64,000 nt of DNA from Motacilla alba alba. Taxonomy: Eukaryota > Chordata > Aves > Passeriformes > Motacillidae. How positions within the stretch are numbered: position 1 is the stretch's first letter; each line of letters begins with the position of its first letter. The position numbers were made by a program, and so were the translations under genes. The notes beneath the pieces were generated by a model that did no database searches, was not told the origin of the DNA, and was given only the letters and a program-made list of their open reading frames with translations. The stretch covers positions 33,632,911-33,696,910 of the forward strand of contig NC_052046.1 of the NCBI RefSeq assembly GCF_015832195.1. Reading direction: 5' to 3'. Of the stretch, positions 1 through 12,030 are shown one piece after another.

Positions 1-3000
1 AGTAAATTGCTCTGTAAATACACCTCCAGTGACCCCAGATAAAATACATTACTGTTACAGTGCCTAAATCACGGTATCGTATTTTGGAGATGCCTGTGAG
101 CCACAAGGTGTGTGCATATTGTAACTCTGTGGCTCTTCTCACTGGAAGATCTGTTCTGTACTGTTTAGAGGTACAGTGTAAGATCTGAAGCCCAGGAAAA
201 GCTTTGAGCCAACTATCTGTCATCCTGTTCCTGCCCCTCTCCGAAGCATGAATTACATCCCTTCTTTGTAATGACATTTGATAATCTTGAGAAAGGGAGA
301 AGATATTTAAATGTGACAGATATCCAGGTTGATCGAAAGTTATCACTGATGATCAGGAATTCACAGGGTTTGCTTAGCAGTGTTAGAGTAAAATGCAGCT
401 CCTGCCTTCAGCATAGTTTGGTGGTTGTTATGAGGGATTGTAATAGTACAGCACTTTCACACAACACCTACAGTGGGAAAACATTCTCTCTTAAGTCCCT
501 TTCACAATGTGGTGAGCTGTTAATGCAGGAAAAGATAAAATATTGCCTTTCACAAATGTGAGCTCCAAAGTTTGATCTTGGATCACCCATCTAATTTTAT
601 TGATAAGACAGAATTGCAACATATTCTTTCATAATTGAGAAACATACAAAAACTTTAATTACTGAATTTGCATTGCTACCTTTTCTCTCTGAAAAATATC
701 TCCAAAACCAAAGAAACAGACATGTTTTTCATAAGCTGACTACAATAAATTTTAATGTTGCCATATGAAGACTTTTGCAGACATAAGTACTAGAATATTC
801 ATGGATGTAGTTTAAAAATATCATAAACTGATTTAGCACAAAAAATATATTAAAAGAAAGTATCAGAAACTGTGTCAAACAGGAAATAAAAAATTATCTT
901 CCTATTAAAGATTCAGAATAGAAGGCAAATTTATATTGCACAAACCATCTTTCTTCTTTTTCTTGACTCTGTTTATATTAGAAAATATTTGATCTCATTT
1001 CTTCTGCTGGTGCTTACAAATGCAGCCAGCTGTTAATCTTAAGTGTAAATTCTTATGTTGCATTTGGGTTTCCAAATTATCATGAGAAAGGAAGCTCCTT
1101 AGAAGCAGTTTATCCTCTGAGTGAAGTATGAGCAGAGTTGAAATGCACTTTGATTAAGGTGCTAAAGCAGGGTGAAATGAGATTCAATAAAGCAACCTTT
1201 TCAGCAAATTCAATGCAGTGATGAACCTGTGCTTTCCCAAACTGATTAATTTGTTGAAGGGAACATTTTGCTGTCTTCTAATTTTCAGATATATCTAATT
1301 GCTTGGAAATCAAATACTTTCTGTAGCAAAAAAAGATACAGGAAATGCTGTTAGATAATTAAAGCATAAAGGTTATGCACAAATGTCAAATCAATAAGGA
1401 CAGTAAACATGGTTTATCAACCACGCCAAGTACACTTTTTCAGTTGCAAAATGCAAATAGGTTTAGAATAGAGTGGTCTGGTGGAATGATGGATAGGATA
1501 CCCATAACACTTTAATTAACTCCAGTTTCCTACATGTTAAAGGTTTCTTCAGTCCACTGGTTTATGTAACAAACTGTCTTAGGATTTCATTAGCCATTGC
1601 TCAATATGAAATGCAGAATGCAATCTGAAGGGGTTACATTTTGTCTTGCCCTTCTGTTGAGCTTAAAGTCTTATCACAGACTTATTACTGTTTTCCCCAA
1701 AAATATGCAAATATTTTAGAGTATCAGCTCTGGGTATTGGTTTGGTATTTTGCTTTTTATTATCAGGAAATAAAAGGTAAAGACTTCTAACAGTGAAATG
1801 CAATTGCTTCTTTAACTGCAAATAATTGTTTTCGTTTGTTTGCTTTTCCTTTTGTTTTTGTTTTGTTTTTTTGTAGGGGAGGTATGTTCAGGGATTTGGA
1901 TTCTTTATGTTGATTGGAGGAAGAAAATTTGCTTTTGTTTTGCAACTAGAAGATAGGATTAAAAGAAAACCTACATGTTACATCACAATAAATGCCAGGC
2001 TTTTTAGCTTTTTTTTTTTGTAGTAAATAAGGTATTTTTCTTTACAACTTTTTGTCTGATAAAGGGTATTCATGTGTTCTGTTTTAAATGGAGAAATTCT
2101 TCCATTCTGAAAGCAAGGACTCTGAAGCTGGGGCAACATTTTCTAGCCATGCCTACTAAGGATTTTTTATTCCTATAGAAAGGAAAACATAAATCAGCTG
2201 GTATTCAATTTGGCTTCAGACAATTAAATTTATCATTAGGACTGAAAAGGGTTATTTAACCTTCAACCCTAATAGAAGAGCTTAATTTTAAGTTTAGAGC
2301 ACAGAAAGCCTTTTCATTTAAAACAAAACCTCTCTAATTTTTTATGTTGCCCATTTAAAACTGTAACACATGAAAACATCACATACTGCCTCAGTTAATA
2401 ATGATCTATTTTCTTACAGAAGCAGGCAATAATAATGCTCATTAACACCATTTTCTAATGTTCCTGTGGGAAATGCTATCAAGCTCTCTGTTAAGGACTT
2501 ATTTCAATTAAATTAACAACTGCTGACCTACCTTGTACATAGGATACTCCAAGCAAGTACAGCTTGGTCCTGTAATGGCGTTTTCTTTTAAGGTGAATAT
2601 ATGATAACTGTATTTTGTATGCCTTAAAAATGACTTTCAAAAATGTCCATTGCCAGTACATTTTAACATTACTCTTTCAAGATGCTTCACAGTGTCTCCT
2701 GACTAAGTCAGACATGCGTGACTATCCTCACAAACAATGATTTAGAGGAAGACATTCAACACTCAGGATTTGACGCTTCCACTTCTCAATAATTTTGTGC
2801 TTTCCTTGCCCTCTGCTGTGTTATCAGTCATCCGTGTCCCAGGGGAAATACTACAGGCTTGAGGTTAAATTAAGGTTCTATCTCCAGTGATTGTCTTCAG
2901 CAAACCCTATACATTCCCAAACAATCCTTATCTGCATTGAAGGCAGCCTTAAATGCCAAGGGACAACAGGGAAAGTTCTCTTTCTTGTTGACATGAGTGC

Positions 3001-3990
3001 TAAGATTAATACAGAATAGTGTTTGAAAAGGAAAAAAGGTAACTAAGCTTAAAAATAAATTGTACATTTATTAACTTATTAATCAGAACTGTGTTCTGAG
3101 ACAGAGATTAGTTTGTGAAAAACATTACCAGTCATCATATGCTTCCCAAGAGAAAAAAAATAAAAGATTGAAAAAAGTGTTGCTACTGCATCTATTTTAG
3201 TTAGTTTTGCTAATTAAAAAAAAAAAAAATCAAGCCTTTTTGTGTGCTGCATGTGGGTCACTGACATTTATGGATATAACTTCAGGAGTTCCCTGGCTCA
3301 AAAGATGGCTATATGTGGGCTTACCAAATAAAAGCAGCACAAAATAAACTAATTCAGTGCAAGGGTCTTCGCAGATGCTCTGTGGTAAGGTAAAAATCAG
3401 GGTCTTAGCAATTTTGTAGTTTTGTATGCGCTGAATGGCATGGACCAAGTTTCAGGTCATTACTAGGGTAAAGAGCCTTGCAAGGAATAGGCTTGTATCA
3501 TGTTTTAATAGAAAATGTTTCTAAAGTGTTGTGTATAAGTGGTCAACTACAGGCTAGTAGGAGTGCCCTTCCGGGCTACTGCTCCCCATGCCTGTAAGGC
3601 TGGCTTTGTGAGGGGGAGAGGGACTTTCTGGGGAGCATAACTTTTCCTTGGGATAAGCTACAGCAGCAGCCTCAGTCTGAATTGCTCCTCTGGCACCACA
3701 GTGCCAGACCTGCCACACTGGTTTCTGTGGCTGGAAAACAGACATGAGGAGATCCTTCCTTAGCTGTCATTCTGGGTTAATTTAAGGTGAATGTCAGGGA
3801 TGGAGTCTAAGTGGGACGTATTTTAACAAAGGATTTACTTGTTCAGGTAAAGTTAAGAACGAGGTTTCAAGGGAAAGAATCAAACCCCAAATCTATCACT
3901 GCTGACCTACAAGGTGATTTTGAAACTGAAATACAGCATTACATTTTGACTCAGCGTAAATAAAAATTTACCTCCTTTGTGAGCTAAAAG
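1..3990. other. Unique AT-rich non-coding sequence
   Basis: No gene, mobile element or RNA gene could be recognised here. All frames are broken by frequent stops; the open frames at 271-561 and 3230-3448 code for peptides without recognisable motifs. Content is AT-rich with short T/G-rich tracts (about 1825-1875 and 2008-2025) and an A-run near 3217-3229. The stretches around 1010-1310 and 2190-2700 are repeat-free and rich in homeodomain-type TAATTA/ATTA words, so they could hold regulatory DNA, but that is only an impression. Confidence 0.7.
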
Positions 3991-3993
3991 ATA

Positions 3994-5490
3994 TCATGGA
4001 ATCACATGATGATTGAGATTGGAAGGGACCTGGGGAAGGGACCCTCTGGTCCAAACCCCAAGCTCAAGTGGATACATCAAAACGTTTTCCCCACACCATT
4101 TTTCTGGACCATGTTCAGATGCTTTTTGAAAATCTTCAAGATAGGAGGTTCCACCATCCTGCTGAAAAATCTTTACCAGTGCTTGGTGAGCCTCACAGTG
4201 AAAGACTGTTTCTTGATGTTCAGAGGGAACTTCCTGTGTTTCAGTGTGTGCCTATTCCTTCTTGTTCTGTCACTGGGCGCCACTGGAAAAGGTCGGGCTC
4301 TGTCCTTGCACTATTTCTGCATGTATTTCTTTGTGTATTGATGACTTCCCTCTGACCCTGCTCTCACTCAGCCTGAACAGGCTGTTACTTTAGTTTTTCT
4401 TCATAAAGTGATACTCTTGTCCAACATCTTTGCTTCCAGCATGTCCATGGCTGGCTGGTAGTGGGAAGCCCAGCACTGGGAGCAACATGAGCAACTGAAT
4501 AGAAGGGCAGTCTCAGTTTTCTCAAATCTCTCGCAACACTCTCTCTAATGCAGCCTGGGGTACAATTCCTATTCTTTGCAGTAAACACACAGGGCTGGTC
4601 CATGTTCAACTTAATTTCCTTCAGGACGCTCAGGTCCTTTTATGTTGGACTGCTTTCCAGGTGGGTGGCCTCCAAATACACTGACATGTGGATAGTTCCT
4701 CCCCAGGTACAGGATTTTGTACTTATCCTGGTTGAATTTCATGACATTCCTGTCCTTCCAGTCATCCACCCTGTTGAGTGTTCTCTGGTTGTCAGTATGA
4801 CCCCCTTGACATATCAAGCATTCCTCTCAGGTTTGCTGAGGGGACACTGTTCCTAATCATCCAGGCCATAATGGCAATGGTAAAGAGTATCACACTCAGA
4901 TTTGATGCTTCCTGTACACTTTGAGTCACTAGATTCCATCTAGACCTCATACCACTGATCACCACTCTTTAGCCAGTGTTCCATCAATTAGTCATCAATC
5001 CCATACTTCAACAGCTTATCTACAAAGATCTTATGGGAGGCACTAAAATCTGTGGGGACAATATCCACTGCTCTCCCTTTATCCATCAGTCCAGCTGTTT
5101 TGCTGTGGAAACTTATCAAGTTTGTTAAATTTCCCCTTGGTGAAGCCATGCTGACTACTGATGATTTTCTTGTTCTTCTAGTGCCTAGTAATGGTTTCCA
5201 GAGTTAGCTGCTCCACTGACTTCACAGGAATTAAGGTGAAGCTGACTGAACTGTAGCTCCCTGGGCCCTTCTTCCTGCCCTTTTTGAAGACAGGACTGAC
5301 ACTGACTTTTTCCCAGTCTTCAGATACTTTTCCCAATTGCTAGGATTAATCAAAGATTATATTAAGTGGCCTCACAATGGCATCTGGCAGCTCCTTGCAG
5401 ACTCAAAAGTGCATCTCATGAAATCCTGTCCCACAGACTTATACATTACCTGCTTGCTAAAGACTTCGCTGATCTGACCTCCTTTTCATG
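3994..5490 (-). mobile_element. CR1 LINE, 5'-truncated, decayed copy
   Basis: This is a CR1 retrotransposon read on the minus strand. Its 3' end lies at the low-coordinate side, where the plus strand shows the inverted terminal words tcatggaatcac followed by ttggaagggacc, typical of the CR1 3' UTR. Moving upward, minus-strand translation gives pieces of the ORF2 reverse transcriptase: DDWKDRNVMKFNQDKYK and LYLGRN at about 4640-4770 (C-terminal RT region), AVDIV with SHKIF at about 4990-5075 (the catalytic motif A region) and HGFTKGK at about 5125-5150. At about 5190-5290 a piece reads GPGSYSSV, from the GNYRPVSLT block of CR1. Frameshifts, stops and small indels separate the pieces, and the copy ends near 5490, before the endonuclease, so it is 5'-truncated. 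It is a molecular fossil that cannot move itself. Family membership is very likely; subfamily is not assigned. Confidence 0.9.
4611..5290 (-). pseudogene. CR1 ORF2 reverse transcriptase fragment (broken)
   Basis: This is the protein-coding remnant inside the CR1 copy. In the family, ORF2 encodes an APE-type endonuclease plus a reverse transcriptase that copies the element RNA at a nicked target. Here only the RT half remains. The best preserved reading frame (4611-4817) holds the tryptophan-lysine-rich block WKDRNVMKFNQDK next to LYLGRN, which lies downstream of the catalytic YADD region. The segment near motif A has lost the usual first catalytic aspartate context (FSKAFDTV is replaced by FSASHKI), and stops interrupt the frames in between. 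No start codon is expected because the element is 5'-truncated. It is non-functional. Confidence 0.85.
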
Positions 5491-5689
5491 GTGTGCATTT
5501 CTTATATTGTAATTTTAAAAATTTACATTTAACAGCTAGGCTTGATTTTTTTCTAAACAGGAAGGAAATGCTATTCTTCTCAATGTACTCTTATTGCAGT
5601 ATTGCTGCACTACAGTATTGAAATTTTAAATATTTTTACTCCTTCAAAAATAGTGTTAATAATTACTTCTTGTGCAGCTAAAAGCTCAC

Positions 5690-6694
5690 TGTGGAGGGTT
5701 GACTCTGGCTGGATTCCAGTTGCCTACAAAAGTTGCTCTATCTCTCACCCATAAAGAAAAACTCATGGGTCAAGATGAGGACAGAGAGAAATCACTCAGC
5801 AATTACTGTGATGGGCAAAGATGACTCATCTTGAGAAAAAAACAGTTTAATTTACTGTCAATCAGATCAGAGTAGGATAATGCAAAATCAAAACAAATCT
5901 CAAAAATACCATCTCCCCATCCCTCTCTTCTTCCTGCACCTAATTTTGCTCTGATTTTCTCCATCTTCCCCCCCCCTCAGCAGTGCAGTGGGACAGGAAA
6001 TAGGGGCTGTTGGATAGTTATACGTTGTCTCTCCTGCTCCTTCCTCTTCAGGTGAAGTACTCCTTGTACTCTTCCCCTGTTTCAGCGTGACGTGCTTCCC
6101 ACAGGAGACAGACCTGCATGAACTTCTCCAGCCTGGATCCTTCCCACAGGCTTCCCTCCTATGTGGTGCAATCCTTCAGGAATGCACTGCTCAAGAGTGG
6201 GTCACCCATGTGGTCACATGTCCTGCCAACAAACCTGCTCCTACGTGGGCTCCTTTTCCCATCAGTCCACAGGTCCTGCCTGGAGCCTGCTCCAATGCAG
6301 GCTTGTCATCAATAGTCTCCTTCAGGCACTGATCTGCTCCCTTGCGGACCTCCCAAGGGCTGCAGGCTCACAGCTGCCCCTGGATGATCTTCACATCAGC
6401 TGGAGCACCTCCTGCCCCTCCTTCTGCTCTGACCTTGGTTTCTGCAGGGCTGCTGCTCTCCCATGTTGTCACTTCTTTCTTTGGCTTTAATTGCCATTGT
6501 GCAGAGCTTTCTGCCCTTCACAACTACATTATAACTTCAATGGCAGAGATGCTACTGCCATTGCTGTTGAGTTTAGCCTTGGCCAGCAGTCAGTCTGCCT
6601 AGGAGCCGAAGGGCATTGGCTCTGCTGGACACGGGGGGAAGTTTCCAGGGAAGTCTTCCTTCTTGCAAAAACTTTGCTGTGTAAACCAAATGCA
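5690..6694 (-). mobile_element. Solo LTR of an endogenous retrovirus
   Basis: The 1005-bp block starts with TG and ends with CA on both strands (TGTGGAGGG at the left, ...AAATGCA at the right). It is flanked by ctcac (5685-5689) and gtcac (6695-6699), a 5-bp target duplication with one mismatch. That combination is diagnostic of a retroviral LTR. The wording matches an LTR type I recognise as common in bird genomes: repeated phrases of the kind 'ctcctgc...ctccagc...gtggg...cccac' on the plus strand, and a GC-rich middle (6050-6470). Reading direction is inferred to be minus, from family memory. No internal retroviral genes lie on either side, so LTR-LTR recombination has probably removed them. 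A decayed polyadenylation signal (AGTAAA, minus) lies near 5852. The open frames at 6087-6602 are by-products of the GC-rich middle. The ERV class is not assigned. Confidence 0.85.
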
Positions 6695-6699
6695 GTCAC

Positions 6700-9600
6700 C
6701 TAAAAAGCAAATGTGTTTAAAGGAAATAATGAGTGTTTTTGAAGAATACCTTGGATTTCTTTTTGTCATATTACGGATGTGGAGTTTAAAGGTTGTTAGA
6801 AAAGGGAGGTGTGTTGAGTATAACGATAAGAAAAAAAGCCTCCAAAGAGTTTCAGCATTCGTATTTGCCACTTTACGTCCTCATCTAGGCTGTCTTTCTG
6901 TATATTACAGCTGTCCTTGTGGTCCTACTTTATCAGTGCAAATGATGTTACTTTCCCACTTACCACCTTTTTGTCACTCTTTAATGTTGGACATGTAAGT
7001 CATACTAGCAATCTTGTCGCTAAAGAATTTAGTGTGGAGGTATCTGTGGGAGATTCATTCATACCAGATCTGATTTATTTGAGATTTTTTTTTTCCTGTG
7101 GATAGGAAACAATAGCTATTTTTTCTACCAGCAAAATAATAAAAATGACTCTGCTTCTGTATTTGAACAGAGTCTCAGATCAATGCTCACATTTAACAGG
7201 GAAAAAAGTATTTGAATAGAAATTACATATGAATACTTTAACATATGTTATGCACTTTTTCATTTTTATGATCATGTTTCCATAAATGATAGCAGAAGCT
7301 GGGGCATGGCAGGTTGTGCTCTTGCTGAAAAAATTAGTACTGCTGAGACAGGATGCTATTGCACTGGAATTAGCTTGTGTAGTGTGTGCGCTTTTCCTTT
7401 AGCAGAGGTGATCACAGAACTGACTGATGTGTTCCAACAGAACATTTGTGCTGTGGATATAGGCTCAGCCAGGGTAATAAAATGCACAGAAAACTACCAG
7501 GCTTTTCCCAAGAAATGTGAATTCTACAAAAAACCCCAACGATCTGATATTTTTGTGTAAACCGAAGACTGCTCACATTTTCTACAAAAAGAATTTGTAA
7601 CACAATCTGTGATAGTGCCACCAGGCTCTCCTTGCAGTAGGAATGTTTCAAACAGATGTGTCTTAATTGAAGTAATCCATCTCAATCAAATGAGCCAAAC
7701 AGCTTCAAGACATGTCATGAAATGATATAAATATTCCTCAGCCTTTTCCCCCTATATGCTCTCATTTTTTCACTACTATGTAAATTAGAGTGTACTTTTT
7801 ATCCTGTTGATTATGACTTTTTCCATTCCTGGAACTAAAACATGTAAGTTCTTAAGAATGTATTGGTTATTGTTGAAGCAATGAGCAAAATTTTCTCATG
7901 ATCATTTCATTCTAAAGTATGGAACCACATAAACACATTAAATGACAAGAAATAAATGAAAATTTAGGAATAATAGTTAAAGAACTTTGAAGCATCCTAT
8001 CCTGTGGGGTTTCTCAACAGAGAGAAACCTGGCCTGAGATTTTTCCTGAAGGAATGATGTTTTTGACATGTCAAGTTAAAGGAGCATTTGCAACAGTGAT
8101 AGGCCACCATTTCAATTTAATACTCAGCAAAGTTGTTTTTTTTTTTATTTTTCTTTCAATCTATGGGAGAAATTTGTTAAAAAACCCAAAACCACAATAT
8201 TTTTATAAGGCCTTCCATTCTTAGCATTCTTTTTGTTGCTACTGCAGTATACACTAAATGAACATTTTTTATATCAGACTTAGGTAACTTCTCTCTACTT
8301 GCAAATATTTGAAAAATCAATGCCAATTAAAGAAAATAAATCTGGGTATTTTTGATGAGTTAGAATGTTGGTGGTGTTTTGTAAAACTGTGATAAATCAT
8401 AGCATCCAAGACAGTTATTGTACCCATTTTACCTTAACAATTATACTGAACAAATGGATATTCTATGCTTAGTAAAAAAAAAAAAAAAAACAGATTCATG
8501 AGGCCAGTAAATACCTTTCAATTTATTTTTTTTTTTTTTGCCAATTAGTTAATTTGTCATTTTGTTCAGATTCTAAAATTTGCCCTGACAGGAAATAGAA
8601 ACCTGACTGGTTTTTAGAAATGTAAGAGACCAGCAATGACCCACAAACTAGCAGCGATGAGTGTTTGGCATAATTGCGGTAATGCAGAAAAATATTAACT
8701 GTTCAAACTTGAACAAAGCTGTGGCTGTGAGGTAATTTAAAAAGACTAAGGGTTGTTTCCAAGTCACCTCACACATTTGGAAAAGGAAAGGGTAACAAAT
8801 CATTATAATAAGTATCTCCTTTTTATCATACTTCTATTTTTTAGCTATGAACAGTTTACTAAGTCCACGTCAGTTGGAACTTCAAAGCAATAGCTGCATG
8901 AGCAATTTTAGTCCCTGAAGGGATTGTAAGTAGGCTCTTTCTGAGGAATTTTAGTGATGTGAAGTCACTTCCATACTATCTGTCAGGGCTACTATAACTG
9001 AGCGTTTCTATCTGAAGGTGATCTGAATCACAAATAATTTTACTGAATAAATTTTAGCTAGTGTCATCAGGAAGTGAAATGCATGTTGATTTTTAAGACA
9101 TGCTTGACAAATATTAAGATAGAAACATATCCAATAAGATACTGCTCGGCGCATGCCAAAGGTGAAGTTTCTACACAGGTGTTCTGAAAATAGATTATGC
9201 ATCTCTGTCCATGAAATTAGTCTGAGTTAACTCGATTTGATTACTGTATGGTCTCAAAGAAGGATGAAAGCATATCTTTGTTTCTCTAGTGGTTTCTACT
9301 TGTTCCATTGAAACATTATAAAAAGCCAATTGAGTAACTTTTATCGTGATTGCACAAAATAGCTATGTTTGTGTATATGAACATCACGTCCACTTTTATG
9401 CATTCAGTTCATAAAGACTATGATTGCTCTTTCTAAGGAAGTGACCACTGGGGGACGGTTCTGTTTTCAGAGACGCAATCTTTCTATATGGGTTATTTGG
9501 TTGGATTATTTATGCTATTTTATTTTTTAGTACAAAACTCACCTTCTGGCTTTCACAAGAATTTTTCTCAAAGGTAAGTTAGCTTCTAAACTACTCCTAG

Positions 9601-9770
9601 CCCAGATTTCCTTGATTTTGTGTCTGTGGGAAAGGAAAAGTTCTGACAAGATAAATTACATGAGCTGTGGTCCATAACCATGTGAAGATGAACTACACCC
9701 AAGTCTTTTAAAGATGTTAGTGGAGAATTATTGATAGTATATCCTGACAAAGGTTTCCCTGCTCTCTATA
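6700..9770. other. Unique AT-rich non-coding sequence
   Basis: No gene or recognisable mobile element was seen. Short open frames (6663-6998, 6917-7105, 7306-7560) carry no motif and are not flanked by convincing splice signals. Notable low-complexity spots are poly-T at about 7087-7094 and 8136-8145, and the facing A-run and T-run at 8474-8539. The stretch 8640-8800 is repeat-free and compact, and could be conserved regulatory DNA. Confidence 0.65.
8474..8539. repeat. Facing poly-A (17) and poly-T (14) runs
   Basis: A run of 17 A at 8474-8490 is followed about 35 bases later by 14 T at 8526-8539, so the two could pair as a foldback. Both may simply be independent homopolymer expansions, which are common in this window. 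No coding or transposon context was seen. Confidence 0.8.
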
Positions 9771-9773
9771 TTG

Positions 9774-9804
9774 CATAATACAATATTCTGAATATTGTAT
9801 TATG
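9774..9804. repeat. Perfect 14-bp inverted repeat with 3-base loop
   Basis: The left arm CATAATACAATATT (9774-9787) and right arm AATATTGTATTATG (9791-9804) are exact reverse complements around the loop ctg. Pairing stops abruptly outside the arms. The stem is too short for a microRNA precursor. A template-switch mutation or chance in AT-rich DNA are the likely origins. Confidence 0.9.
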
Positions 9805-11986
9805 ACCAGAAATTTGTGTTCTCTGTTTAGAAGCTGTAATAATGTTATTTATATGCAATGAAGATTACCTGGGAGGTCTGAATAGGACTAGAAAATGCTT
9901 TATGTAGCTTCTCCATATATTGTCAGAAGAACTGAAAGGAGTAAATTGCTAAGTGATGTGAAGATTATTTCTTGCACATAGAAAAATACACTGCAGCTCT
10001 TCAAAAATCCATCTTTCTTGCTGTTCACTTTCCTGTTCTCCCCATTTTCCACAACATGACTTTTTACTAGTGAAGTCTTCCACGTAGGCTGAATGCATGT
10101 CAGATGGTGTTATGTCCAACAACCTAATACAGGCTGACACAATCACACATTTGATAAAACTTTTATTTTTATATTTTTACTCAGGCAATTCTCACATGCC
10201 TGTTGCTACCTGCATGACATATTTAGATTTTGATCTGCTCTGTAAGTGCACTTTTGCATGTAAAACTGATCATGTTCCAGCTTATAGTACAAGTTTAAGA
10301 AGTTCCTGGCATGCAAGTTTTAAAAATAAAAAAATGACTAGTTTTGTTTGTTTATTTACTTTCTATTTGGCTTGCAGATATTGTTAAGAGTTGAAGTTTA
10401 AAGTTCTTTTGGGACCTTAATGTCTACATCCAAGTATTAGAAAAACAAAGATTTGTATCAAGAATATAGTAAGTATGAATAACACTAAGTTGGTAGGGCA
10501 CCATTTATTGAGAAAAGATTCCTCTCTGGTAATGTTTTCCTTGACTTAATTCTAAATTTAAATGAGTTATAATGCATATAAAAGATGATAACTGGCTGTT
10601 TTAATTTGTTATAACTTTTAAGCTTTTTTTTTGTCTCAGGTTGCTTGTTTCTCATCAAAACTACAATGTAATAAATTTGATTTGTCTCTTTGAAATTGTC
10701 ACAAATTCTTTTTATGGCTTGTTGTGGAAACATATATACATATATTAAAGCTTGAAATGACTTTAATTCAAATGTGCCCTTAGGGACACTTGCTGCCTCA
10801 AGTAGCTGGAAGTACCCAGTGAGAATATTTTCATTACTGACTGTCTGGCAATACGTTTGTGCCAGTCCAGCTCCAGATCAACCATTGCTCACACTCAGAA
10901 CTGTAGACAGATGTGGGATGCGGGTTGACATTGAAGAGACATGTAGCTGTAATTGTTGTGCCATTTAATGTCACTCGTTATCCATGGAGAAGAGTTTTGA
11001 AGATATTAAATGGGAAAGAGAAAGTCAGTCTGTGCTATATTTGGGGTTATACCATACATGCTGTAAAATTATTTCTGTGCCTATGGATTCCCAAATGCAG
11101 CCAGGAAATTTCAGAGACTGAATGTGTGTTTTCAGCAGCAGATACCAGAAACTTGTTGCTCTCCTGGTCAGTCAGCAGATTGAGTTATTTTTATTTAAAA
11201 ACCTTGTATACATTAAGTAGCTGACATGATGCATTTGCAAAGCCTGTAGGAAAATACAATATTTTAAAGAAATATATTGATCTAATGAAAAACTTTTATG
11301 GCTCCTTATTTGGATTTACTTTGGATTGTTCATTAGCAGGCATGAAAAAATCACCTTAAACTCATAACTTAAGTTTCTCCTAGAATTTTCTTGTAATGAC
11401 AGCTCATTATTCTGTTCCTAAACTCCTTAATTTTCACAGACAGATTTCAGATGTGCTGAATGTGATTAGATCTCTTGTAATGAAATTGACTTCCCCTGGA
11501 TACCCATATGCTAAAAAAAATCTTTTGCAGCAACTGCCAGTCTGGTATGGCAGGAGAAAAAAATTCATTTAAGTTGCCAAATGTTTCTGGAATTTGCTTT
11601 CCTGTGTTCAGGCAGAGTTGTATGTCTAAATCTTTTAGGATCAGGTAACTCTCTGGAATACCTATTTCTGCCCTCTGACTTTTCCCTTGTGGTCTGACAG
11701 ACCTCTAAGTAGCAGAAGAGAAAGCCTGCATCTAAAGGGTGACCTTGGACAGGACAACACTCTCCAGGTGACCTGGAAAAGCTCCAGAACAGGACTCCTG
11801 ATAGCTGATCTACCAACACCAAAGGAATTAACTCATGTATGCCTGTAGGTGCTGAACTTCTACCCCTGGGAGAGCAGTGCTCCTGTGACCCGAAGAAAAG
11901 CTCCACAGTGATATGAAGCTGCAGCTCCTTATGCTCACTGCACAGATGATCTCTGCTCATTTTTTTTTCACATGAGGTAGGCAGAA
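9805..11986. other. Unique AT-rich non-coding sequence
   Basis: Nothing recognisable as a gene or mobile element was seen. The longest open frame in the whole window begins at 12020 on the minus strand and ends at 11565 (151 codons). Its product has no familiar domain and its start lies inside the hairpin at 11987-12019. No splice sites, promoter or polyadenylation arrangement supports it as a gene. Confidence 0.6.
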
Positions 11987-12019
11987 TGACTGTCAGTACC
12001 GAAATTGTACTGACAGTCA
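11987..12019. repeat. Perfect 13-bp inverted repeat followed by T-run
   Basis: The arms TGACTGTCAGTAC (11987-11999) and GTACTGACAGTCA (12007-12019) are exact reverse complements around a 7-base loop. A run of ten T follows at 12021-12030. A second T-run (11950-11958) lies upstream of the left arm. The shape resembles a terminator hairpin, but this is animal DNA and no transcript with an RNA polymerase III promoter is visible upstream. It may have arisen by template switching during replication. Confidence 0.9.
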
Positions 12020-12030
12020 CTTTTTTTTTT

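Noticed and set aside
6087..6871. Cluster of overlapping open frames on both strands
   Set aside because: Most lie inside the solo LTR, which is GC-rich and non-coding; the few extending beyond have no motif.
9774..9804. MicroRNA precursor
   Set aside because: The paired region is only 14 bp and ends abruptly; precursors need about twice that stem length.
11987..12030. Bacterial-type intrinsic terminator
   Set aside because: The shape fits, but the window is vertebrate DNA with CR1 elements and no bacterial gene upstream.
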